NCBI GenBank assembly: GCA_009103225.1
Contig: RHPI01000330.1
Location: 81,347 to 124,038 of the forward strand
Length of the DNA stretch: 42,692 nt
Direction of reading: 5' to 3'
Source of the DNA: Chlorokybus atmophyticus
Lineage: Eukaryota; Streptophyta; Chlorokybophyceae; Chlorokybales; Chlorokybaceae
This document shows, one piece after another, positions 33,841 through 42,692 of this stretch. The notes below the pieces were generated by a model that was given only the letters and a program-made list of their open reading frames with translations, searched no databases and was not told the origin of the DNA. Position numbers and translations under genes: made by a program. Position 1 is the first letter of the stretch, and each line of letters opens with the position of its first letter.

Positions 33841-34943
33841 GATTTTCACGCTCAGCTTGTCTCTCCAGCCAGGTCTTCAGTGGTGGAGGTGCGGGGTGCA
33901 AGGGCACTCTCAACTGATGGAGATGATCGTCGTGTGAATGGGGAGTATTAGGGTTGTTGATCGCCACCAACAAAGATGCTGCAGCTTGTGCCTCCGCCCG
34001 TGTGTTAGCTTCGCTCTGCTCTTTTACAAGTGTACGCACAATGTCCCGCTTGAGTTCGTCAAGCCATTCCTTTCTGGACTCCTTGAAGCCCTTCTGGAGC
34101 ATACCCCGGATCTTTCTCTCCCAATCCTTTTCCCAGTCCTCTCCCTTCAGTGCCAATGCTGTCGCCTGCCTGATGAGAGCCCCCTCTCTGGTAGCAATAG
34201 CTGCTGTCTGAGTTTTGTGCATCTCGGCAGTCTTTCCCTGGAGACCAGCGACCTTTTCCTGCAAAAACAGGTAACAGTTTAAGCAAATGTGTGAAGTGAA
34301 AGGTGCACCACATGCTGACGTACCCTGATCACGTTCTCTTGTTCTATTCGTAGGTCTAACTCCCTAATGACTTGTGTTAAGGCGTCGACTTGTCTGTTTG
34401 CGGCCTCTTTCATTTCGTAGGCAGCATCATAAACCGCTTTACAGAAATGAACAGATATTTGACGCTGAATATGGGCTTTAGAATCTATCTGTTGACACAT
34501 GCACGGGATCTTGGTTGTTAGCATACATGTCACAGTGCATGCAAGTGCACTGCGACAGGAATGCAAACAGCAGACTGTCGATAAGACTGTCGGATAGACT
34601 GTCATTCTTGGAAGACTGTCAGTACAACTCACCATTCTTGTCTTTGCGTCCGCACTGGCATGCTGAAGACACGCTGGACTAAACGCATGGAATATGCGAA
34701 GTCACTCTCGCCCAGCTGCCTTGGTGGCTTGCTGGTAAGCAACCACATAGCGTCCTCCGTGGTCAACTTCCAACTTCTCGCAAGCCTCTACGCCGCATCC
34801 TCCGTTTGCCACAGTTGGGTCTGCCAGCAAAGAAGGCAAGTTAGTTTCCAGTGTCACAGTTGTGGAGTCATTGACAGTCTCGCATTGACAGTCGCATTAA
34901 CAAGGCATGCAAACTGGGCATGCAGCAATGCAATCACACTTAC

Positions 34944-35609
34944 TTGGTCTGTCTGCCCATCTGGTGGCGCAGGGAAAGGGGTGTAGTCTAAGAGTAGCTC
35001 CTCCCCTGCCTTGATGTCCCTAGTCGCATACACAGTGACAGCTGGGTGGCCGACGTCATCGAAGTCCGAGTAGAACATGACGTTGGGCTGAGTGTGCCCA
35101 TGTGCGAATTGATATAAGCCGCTACACAGCCAGTGCGGGGGTGCCCGTCGATGACAACCTGAGATTGGCTTGGTGTATCTGGTGGAAACAGGTTGACGTG
35201 ATATCGCCGGTGGTGTCGGATGTCGCTGATTTGTTGGTAACGATGCAAGACCTCCTCCATCTCATGTTGCTTAAACCATTTGCCATCATATGGCAACAGG
35301 TAAGCCTCTGCACAGATGCGCACAAGTCATGAGTGATCCGCGAGTACACAGAGAGACATGCACACAAAGATACACACGCACACACGTGCACGTACCGTTT
35401 GGAATGTCTTCGCAGGCAAACAGTCCCAGTCCAGCACCAGTGATGGTTGAGTCTTTGATCAACCAGTTGTGCGTAAGATACTTGAACTGCTCGTTGACTG
35501 GGATGCGTGTGGATGCTCTTGCATCCTCCACAATATCCAGTCTCCACAGCTGGTGCTTGTCTCCAGCGCTACGATGGATGAGCTTGAGGTTTGGTATCTC
35601 CCGGTCAGT
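34944..35609 (-). other. SET domain exons of module B gene
   Basis: Motifs are ITGAGLGLFACEDI, YDGKWF, VIDGHPRTGCVAAYINSH, then, after a one-base deletion, HTQPNVMFYSDFDD and IKAGEELLLDYTPFP. An intron at 35308-35395 divides the domain before YDGKW. The module A gene has no intron there (its IKKGDRIMVFDGKW is continuous). The N-S-H in place of N-H-S may reduce activity. Confidence 0.8.
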
Positions 35610-36678
35610 CTGTTTAATGCAGTGATAAGTAACCATCAGACTCTAGCGCAAAGACAAACACAGACCATTACATTGGCATAGGCTGTCATGATATGTTCTC
35701 ACCCTCAAGTAGTCAGCAGAAAGTTTGGGTGGCGCTTTAGAATCTGTTGAAGGGTAGCGTTTCACTTGGAATTTGTTCATCTCTTCAAGAGCACTGGCGA
35801 ATTCCGCTGCATAATCCACCGCTGCGGCTTAGCGACGCCTTGAGGGTTTCCGCTTCGGTGGACTAGGTATCGCACCCTCCTCGTCCTTGTCCTCGTCCTC
35901 GTCCTCATCCTGTGGTTCTCCTGCTACTCCTGCTCCTCTTGATCTTCCTGCTCCTCGAGATCGTGTTGCTCTGCGTGTCCAGGTATGCATAGCCGCCAGC
36001 TGTTGCATTTCTTCGTACAGTTCTTTGGTCTGAAACGTGGCAGGGTTAGTACGCATGTTGCAGTATGGGTTCATTGCTGCTGTGCGAATTCAGCAACTCG
36101 CATACCCTGGAATAGCCTTGATGTCTGCCATCTTGCAGTGCTTCAAGTTTGGGACTATGGGATTGGGGTAAGGGGGCAGTTGCTCATCCTGCAGCACGCC
36201 GCTGCTGGTGAGTTGCATTGTGCGTTCATACATGTCACGAAACTTCAAGTAGTCCAAGAACACGACGGTTGCACTCATATTACAACCGATATGCGCAGTA
36301 TTCAAGCAACGGCTGTCGAGTATCTGCACCATGCGCCAATGCGCTGTACGCACGCGCAAGGCACAGATCATTGACAGTCCAGGCAGGATGTTGCAAAAAC
36401 TTGGATCAAGAATGCCTGAGGGTTCCTACCCTGATGGATTGCTGGATTTCCTCTGCCAACTTTTCGAGTGTAGCCTTGTCCTCCCTCCCTCCCTTATTGC
36501 TGAGCACGCGCATCATTCGGCACAGAGCACCGTTCCAGTGCTGTGCGTTTTTCGTGGGCTTGGTCTCTCCCATACCAGGTTGGCCGTTTGCATAACGGTG
36601 ACCAGCATGCACGTTGTTCATACAGTAAAGGCAGCCCCATATAAACTGCGGCGCTGTGGACGACCTCCTTCGAGCCAT

Positions 36679-37012
36679 GGTGTACTGCCTGGGACTGTCC
36701 ACTGTGCCAAGAGACTGTCGACGCCTACCCAACAGCACCCTGAAACAAACCTTTCACCCCCAATCTTCGCTCAACAACAACAACAACCATGCCAAAGGTC
36801 TTGCAACGCTTGTGTACGCCGCCAACCCACAGACAGCCGCTGATCATGGTGCTGACAGCCGTCAATTCCTAGGCGAGTTCAACCCTAACTTACCGACAGC
36901 CGCGTCGCTCTCTTGGCGAGTTGCATTGTTGCGCTACTTGTGCGGCTTGTGTGGCTTGTGCGAACTCACAACGCTTGTGCGGCTTGTGCGGTTGTTTATG
37001 TAAGGCACTGGT
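36679..37012. other. Divergent spacer between SET-B and Y-B
   Basis: Non-coding. GACTGTC motifs occur at 36693 and 36713, beside the SET-B start codon. A run of gtgcggcttgtg words lies near 36935-36995. It probably holds promoters for both genes. No clear TATA box is seen. Confidence 0.45.
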
Positions 37013-37345
37013 CCGACAGTCCCTGTTGACAGTCGACAGCTTGGGTTGCTCACTTGCTGTGGTGCCAGGACACTTGCACTTCTGCTGTGCTGTTTGCCAG
37101 TTGATTTCAGCTGTTGAAAGGTGAGCAGGTTGCTTGCAAGCTTGAATGCTTGCTTGCTTGCATGACAGTCTCTGTTGACAGTCAACAGCTTGGGTTGCTC
37201 ACTTGCTGTGGTGCCAGGACACTTGCACTTCTGCTGTGCTTTTTGCCAGTTGATTTCAGCTTTTGAAAGGTGAGCAGGTTGCTTGCAAGCTTGAATGCTT
37301 GCTTGCTTGCATGACAGTCTCTGTTGACAGTCGACAGCTTGGGTT
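37013..37345 (+). repeat. 149-bp tandem repeat upstream of Y-B
   Basis: The word tgttgacagtc recurs at 37024, 37173 and 37322, giving two full units and a partial third. Each unit boundary carries one or two GACAGTC motifs. Its position, in the divergent spacer just before Y-B, parallels the 57-bp array before Y-A exon 2. Confidence 0.88.
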
Positions 37346-37413
37346 GCCCCAAGTGTGAAGTCAAACTGTTTGCTCTAAGTTCAGTTGTTTGTTCAGGCAG
37401 TCTAACTGACACC

Positions 37414-39630
37414 ATGTCCACTGGGGAGGCAAGACAAATGCCCGCTGCAGCTGATTGCTTCAGAGCAAAGGGGAACCACTTGCTGGGCCAAGTGACGGGC
37501 TCGCAGTTTCTGATGAAACCAGAGTTCAAGCATATGCGCACAACGCATATCAACAACCTGGCGAAGCTGAAAAAGAGATGCTGAGCAAGTGGCCACCACT
37601 TCAAGGCATGAAAGGCACAGACTTCAAGCAGAACGCCCAGCACCGGCATGAGCTGGACGATGTCTGCGAGACTGTATTGCAGGCGTCAGAGCAACTGGTC
37701 TTTGAGACAGACCACACCCTGAAATGGACCAAAGGCAAGCTGCTAGTAGAGTTGAGCTGTGTTGAAGCAAGCCTTCCAAGCAGCATGGCACTTACTCCTC
37801 GGTTTTATCATGTCTCCTTTTTTGTCTTGCCATTGACAGTCCTAGCCCTGCATATCATTCATGCTTTCAGTTCTCGGTTGCTCACTAACCAGTTGCGTTA
37901 TGCTATGTTCCAAGATGTGACCTCCTTGCTGATGGCTACCAAAGGACTGTCGCTGCCATGTCTCATCTGCTTGTGTTTCTGCAGCACAAATCAAGAGTCA
38001 TGTTCTCCAGCTACAGTATTCTGTTGGCGCGAAGTGCGGTAGTGATTACGGGCAAAGCATGGAAGAACGCAATGCTATTAAGAAGCAAAGGCGATCCAGC
38101 GACAGGGAAGCTACCCAAGGCAGCCGCGCTACTGAAGCTGCTGCTGGCTGGGGCATGACTTTTTCGATTGGCAGGGACTTGAGGGCCAACCAGCAGGTGG
38201 TCATGCTTGCACCTTTGACTGCTGAGCCTCTAACAGATGCTCAGTACCGGGCCACTTGGCTGAAAGAGAGGTAACTATTGTGCTGTCGGCTGTCGATCAA
38301 GTTCTACAGTCCTCACTGGTTTGCTTAGCTGTGCCTCCATGGCTGCGTATTGGATTCACATATGCTGCCTGCTAACTCAGAATTTCCTAACAGGGGTGCG
38401 GACGGGTTCGCTGAAGATCAGGTGTTTGACATTGCCAACAACGCAGTAGTTGTTGGCGTCGCCACCATCAAGTCCGTATGCGAGCCAGAACAACCAATGC
38501 GGACGTACAATGTCGGTGTTACCCACTGGATGCCAGTGAGAAGCGAGGATGGCAACCTTGGCATTCGCCTACCTGTGAAAGAGAGGCATTTTCTCTATGG
38601 CCAGCTGGCAAGCAGCTGCCATGGTGGGCGTACTCTGGAGGTACATTGCTTGCTGTGGATATGCTCCTGCTGTGACTGTATGGTGCATGAGTGCAAGAAC
38701 ATTTCTGTGTTAAACAACATGCAGGGCAGGGAGATGGAGTGGCCCATGATGTTCTTGGCCGGCGGAGGCATCTGTCCATGTGAGGCATGCGGCAACGACG
38801 ATCGCATTGTGGTGCCGGGTTGCATCAAGGACATACTGCCTACGACCGCAGCTCGGCACAGCACAGACACAGAGGTCAGTAAGGGCTGTTGTCAGCGCAT
38901 GGCATGACTCATTGGCACGCGTTTGCTCGCACACTCACAGTAGCACACATACCATCTCTTGCAACATCACGCACAGTGTCCAACTATCTGTTGCTCACTG
39001 CCTCTCACAGACACGGACACACACACACACACACACCATGCTTGTATGGCGTTATGTTATACCGCGCGCTCGTGGTCCTCACAGTCACTTGACAGTCGCA
39101 GGCTGTCCCATATGGACAGTCGCCAATGCACTCTATTGACGGATGTATGACATGTGCAGGCTGCTGGAGCCATCTCCGACTGTGAAGATCAAGCAGTTGC
39201 AATGGACTTGGATTTTGCAGCTGCAATTGTTTGCGACACCAAACCAAACGCCCCCACTAGAGAGCAGGCGATGGACGTGTACGAGTACTACCAGCACATT
39301 GAGCACGCGGTATTCACCAGTCGTCACCAGCTGCCATTCAAGGATCCTGAGCGAATGGAGTCTTATCGAGACGAGAGTATCTTGCGAGCAGTTGTCAGCT
39401 TTGCAGCAAAGAAAAAGTGGTTGGTGGCCAACGATGAGGTTGAAGGAGGGTGCGAGTGGCGATATGAATCTCGCAAACTACCAGGTATGCATATTGAACT
39501 GCAAGTCATTACACAGTCCTTTGGTAGTTGTCGAGGCGACTACACATTGCAGAGCTGTTGAGCGAGGGAAGGAAGAAAAAGCCATGGCAACCCAAGAAGC
39601 AGTGGATGCGACAGCCCTCGTCATCCTAGG
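37414..39630 (+). pseudogene. Gene Y, module B copy
   Basis: Exon 1 starts with ATG at 37414 and aligns with Y-A exon 1 through KHMRTTHINNLAKLKK, with a frame change near 37580. Further exons are 38017-38270, 38394-38640, 38725-38874, 39160-39484 and 39553 onward. Exon phases (2, 0, 0, 1) match Y-A exactly. Shared motifs are AGWG--FS, RATWLKER, DQVFDI, EWPMMF, a CPC-x2-C cluster, LPFKDPERM and KKKW. The final exon reads a Lys/Arg-rich tail to TAG at about 39628, immediately before a gtgggt donor-like site. A further possible exon is 39719-39939. No known domain is recognised. Apart from exon 1, this is the best-preserved module gene. Confidence 0.65.
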
Positions 39631-40119
39631 TGGGTGGTTTATTGTGCTACAGTTGCATGTGTGTGTCAACACTGTATGTCTTGTGTAAGCACAGGTAGAC
39701 TCACAGTTGTTTTGCAGACATTTGATGCACGAGTTGGCTGCAGGGGCTGTTTACAGAGGCTGTCAAACAAGGGTGTCCCTGGCTCCAAAGGCTGTCGTTG
39801 GCTCCTGAGGCTGGGAGTCAGCACACAATGTGGAAAGATGGGAGTGGCTTCACATGGGGTCCAGCTGCCCAGGCGAAGGTGCAACACAACAAAGCTGTTG
39901 TCAGCTGCGACTGTCAACAGCAGCGTGCAGTGCATGTAGGAGACTGTAGGTATAGTACATGACGCTAGCTTAATACTGATGATCATGATCAGACTGTCCT
40001 TTGACAGTCCATTCCAGCATTTTTGTGAATTGTATGCATGGCGGATTGTATGCACTAGGCATGGTGCATGAAACAGCACGCACACCATGCATGGCTTCCA
40101 TGCATGCGACATTATGACA

Positions 40120-40640
40120 GACCATGATTGGTGCACCAAATAAAGGTAGACCGCACCATGTATGGTGCGGTGCCTGGCAGGACCATACGTGGTGCCGCTT
40201 GTGGACCATGTATGCGCAACACCTTGTCGGTAGCCATGGACCATTCATGGTGCGACTGTCGACCAGACTGGCACCATATGTGGTCCACTGTGCAAGGAGG
40301 GCAGCGCACCATGATTGGTCCAGGCAATCTCAGTAACAAACATGACTTGCGGTCCGTATCCATGGACCATGTATGGTGCGACTATCAGGCACCGGACATG
40401 AAGCAAGCAACAAACCATGGATGGTCCGCTGTTCCAGGGGGCATCGCACCATGCATGGTGCATAAATCTCATGCATACTGGCCACCATGCCTAGTGCGTC
40501 CCAAGGGACAATGGTACCATTCACGTGAAATTCGGACCATGCATGGTCCGACTGTCCATGAAAGCCGGACCATACATGGTCCGTCAATTTCACTTAGCAG
40601 GGGAAAATCCCGGTCCTGCGTCACGGACCACTCATGGTCC
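40120..40640. repeat. Palindrome array, right flank of module B
   Basis: About a dozen 16-mers of the form GSACCA-N4-TGGTSC occur, for example at 40153, 40180, 40238, 40271, 40306, 40364, 40446, 40534, 40567 and 40625. Centres vary (TGCA, TACA, CTCA, TATG) while the arms are kept. Spacers are irregular and not repeated. No gene is supported here. Confidence 0.88.
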
Positions 40641-41019
40641 TTGAACGTCAATCCGTGTGACCCTCATAATCACTCAAGCAGCAGCGACGTAGGACAAGCC
40701 CAAGACACACAGCAGCAGCAAGCGCACGAGCCTATGCAGAACCCTCCAGAACAAAGGTGAGGGGATGCCTTTAAAAACCCCTCACACAGCCCCAGCAGCA
40801 TCAGCAATAAACACGGCACCAACAATCTCGCAAGCAGCACCAGCACTAGCAAACTTTTAAAAATCACTGCAATCGCCCCTCTCAACTGAAGACTTCGCCA
40901 GGATTGTTGCTCAAGCGACAGTGTCGGCCTTAGCAGCAACAGCGCCTCACACCCTTCAAAACCAGCCGCCAGCGCCAGCCTCACCTCAGCAGTAGCTTCT
41001 GGCGAACCTGCCTGGGCCG
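40641..41019. other. Spacer with CAG-rich stretches
   Basis: The stretch is rich in agcagcagc and cagcacc words. It could belong to a Gln-rich gag N-terminus of the relic that follows, but frames are broken. Nothing else is seen. Confidence 0.35.
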
Positions 41020-41530
41020 CTTGCGCCCTCGGTTCTTCTGTGGGGGACCAAAGGATGACGTCAGAAATTGGTTAGATCATGTTCACATGCATGCAGGTGC
41101 TTTGCAGGGGAGTGATGAATAGAAAAGCCGTTTATTGAATTTGAGTTTGCTAGGGGCCAGCTGCCTCCTGGTTTGTAAACCTCCCACCGATAGTGAAAAG
41201 TCAATGGCAGGTGTTAGAAACAAGTTAGCGTGAATTTCTTAGGCAACGAAGTAGTGTGCAGCAGCTCAATAAGCTCAGGCAAGGGAACGAAGCGGTTGTC
41301 ACCATCTTTGCTATCAGATTCAAGCACCTCCTGCTCACGACTGCGTTAAAACCGCCAGCTATGATGCAATTGCTATTCTTGTGGAATGCAATGCACAAGT
41401 ACCTGACCGACGCTGCCATGATGCAAGCCCCCAATGATCTCGACACAGCTATTGCTGTTACACAGCTATTGCTGTTTACACACGCTTGTTGCGAAGACGC
41501 TCACCCCAGCCTCAATTCCTCTTTTCGGTA
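41020..41530 (+). pseudogene. gypsy gag relic
   Basis: Translations across frames give a DVRNWLDHV-like start, then QLNKLRQGNEAVVTIFAIRF, PPAMMQLLFLWNAMHKYL and DAAMMQAPNDLDTAI, the pattern of a retrotransposon gag (capsid) domain. It is short and frameshifted, with no zinc knuckle or pol in the following kilobase. Confidence 0.6.
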
Positions 41531-42610
41531 GCCCAATTATTAGCTACGCAGGTGGTCCGAAGACAGTCATCAACACGGGGAGCAACTTCAGCTAATCGTA
41601 CCTCCACCTCAGCATTCAGACCTAGACTTTCTGCTACAGCTGACATGGACAAGCCCCAATAATTCGATTGTAACAATTACGGGCATATAATCAGATACAG
41701 TTCTCAGCTACCCAGAAGGACTCAGCAGCAACAACAGCAACGCACACCACTCGGGGCATTTCAAAATGCTCAATTGGTTGCTCAAATACAAATCAAAGAG
41801 AGCGAGGGAGGAGTACCTGCAGCAGAAGAAGATGATGCACCTCTTATGCTGAACTGGACTGTTAATTAAAACTTGTAACCGTGATGGAGAAGCTGGAGCC
41901 ACGCGCTGGAGCCATGCGGAGACAAGTGTTGGAGCCACGCACTGGAGCCACGCGGAGATACATGAAGCCAGAAGAAGACTGGTGTGCACGGTTGCAGTAA
42001 AAGTTGGCGTGATACAGAATCTTCTTTAAGCACAATGCGTGAGAGCTTTGCACATCAACTTTGCTTTCTAGTGCATGTTAGTGCGTCACCCACACAGGTT
42101 ACCTTTGACGGTGGTCAAGCTTCATGCTCCTCATCCTGACTAAACACACAGTTCAGTCACTTTGCACAACACAAGAATTGAGCACAACTGGCACCTGTTA
42201 CCGGACAATTATTTGTCTTTACCCTTGGGTGGGACTTCATATGTGCCAATAATATCATCGTCAACAGAGATTGGCTACAGCTACCAAGCACAGGGCGTTT
42301 GTCATTAATGGTATCCGCACATGCAGCTACAGCATGCCCAAGTAGTGAAAACAATTGTGACCACAACTCAATAAGACTCAGATCGCGATGACCTTGGAGC
42401 ATATCTGCTACAGTATGCAACAGCATCACATCTGACGTGGCTCAGCTGTTACTTCTCGCATATTCACAGGGGACTTTCCATCAATCGTCCGATAAATGAG
42501 AAGGAAACCACCTAAGGCTTGGGACCTCCTGGGAGAGCATGTGAACAAGATGTTAGCAATGCTGGAAGGTCTCACTACCCATCTGCTAACTTAGCAGATG
42601 GCATAGTGAG
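41531..42610. other. No gene recognised
   Basis: Only short, stop-interrupted frames occur. A small tandem-like stretch at 41885-41965 repeats ggagccacgc. It may be further gypsy debris. Confidence 0.4.
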
Positions 42611-42692
42611 TGTTGAGAGTATTCCTACATACGATCAGCATCGACCCTCCACACAGGAGTAGAAGGTCGTAAGGACGAGCACTAGGTCCGGA
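42611..42692 (+). repeat. Partial LTR of a third copia copy
   Basis: It begins tgttgagagtattcctac and follows the copia LTR to the window end. It lacks the extra c found after gagagt in copia 1 and so matches copia 2. The bases before it do not match the internal end of the element, so it is a 5' LTR or a solo LTR, not a 3' LTR. Confidence 0.92.

Larger units (their letters stand above)
31518..36678 (-). pseudogene. SET-domain/coiled-coil gene, module B copy (decayed)
   Basis: The first exon is 36678-36430 (83 codons, ATG at 36678), matching the SET-A first exon. Recognisable later exons include 35609-35396 and 35307-34944 (SET), about 34821-34634, about 34490-34320, 34258-33410 (283 codons) and about 33290-31518 (coiled coil, then a Pro-rich tail ending PPPPPPDAG and TGA). 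Damage includes TAG at 33121, 33632 and 34788, TAA at 35829, a one-base loss near 35100 inside SET, and frame changes near 32690 and 33250. Both SET-A and SET-B combine an N-terminal basic region, SET, then a very long Gln/Glu-rich coiled coil. It is convergent with X-B and divergent from Y-B. The predicted role by family is lysine methylation, probably on chromatin. Confidence 0.75.

Noticed and set aside
1929-34790. UAG = Gln genetic code as the firm explanation
   Set aside because: The intact copia ORF contains many Gln codons without TAG, and TGA and TAA interruptions also occur. I leave recoding as a testable alternative only.
39719-39939. Additional Cys/Arg-rich terminal exon of Y-B
   Set aside because: It has a good acceptor (tttgcag) and an open frame to TAG, but the preceding in-frame TAG at about 39628 and the lack of a module A counterpart leave it unsupported.
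40120-40640. CRISPR-like array
   Set aside because: The repeats are palindromes with free centres, and the intervals vary widely in length and do not look like spacers. There are no cas genes and the setting is eukaryotic.
1-42692. tRNA, rRNA or riboswitch genes
   Set aside because: No cloverleaf with CCA-end context or ribosomal signature was noticed. The only tRNA-like match is the 13-base primer site of the copia elements.

Overview
This is a eukaryotic window: intron-bearing genes with GT-AG splice sites, LTR retrotransposons, and no bacterial operon logic. I think a streptophyte (charophyte) alga is most likely. The main clue is a Ty3/gypsy relic whose polyprotein carries a C5-cytosine DNA methyltransferase between protease and reverse transcriptase, an arrangement reported from charophytes (and independently from dinoflagellate retroelements). 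This is inference, not proof.

Layout. (1) 1-1480: simple-sequence and hairpin-rich DNA. (2) 1481-19045, 'module A': a 162-bp repeat, the 3' remnant of gene X (+), a long SET-domain/coiled-coil gene (-, 2391-8690), and gene Y (+, exons from 9128 to about 18460). A Ty1/copia element (9781-15585) sits in the first intron of Y. The module ends with a palindrome array and a second copy of the 162-bp repeat. (3) About 19090-29290: a decayed gypsy element (protease, C5 methyltransferase, RT, RNase H). It is interrupted by about 1.5 kb of unknown DNA and by a young, intact copia element on the minus strand (24122-29026). (4) About 29900-40640, 'module B': gene X (+), SET/coiled-coil gene (-), gene Y (+), and another palindrome array. 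(5) 41020-41530: a gypsy gag relic. (6) 42611 to the end: the start of a third copia LTR of the same family.

The most interesting object is the repeated module X(+) / SET-coil(-) / Y(+). The two copies keep the same order, orientation and, in Y, the same intron positions and phases, but share only limited protein identity. They are therefore old, diverged copies of one unit, not a recent duplication. Each copy is studded with its own short motif, mostly in introns and spacers: TCATAGAC in A and GACAGTC/GACTGTC in B. Each has a tandem array carrying a related motif just upstream of Y (57-bp units in A, 149-bp units in B). Each is flanked by 16-bp palindromes of the form GGACCA-N4-TGGTCC. This looks like a large intron-bearing DNA transposon, or a similar replicating unit, that carries a SET methyltransferase. 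I cannot identify X or Y.

Most module genes are broken. They carry single-base frameshifts and in-frame stops, nearly all TAG and often at positions where an aligned homologue or repeat has Gln. The intact copia ORF has no such codons, so CAG-to-TAG decay (for example by CHG methylation) is a simpler reading than UAG=Gln recoding, though both can be tested.
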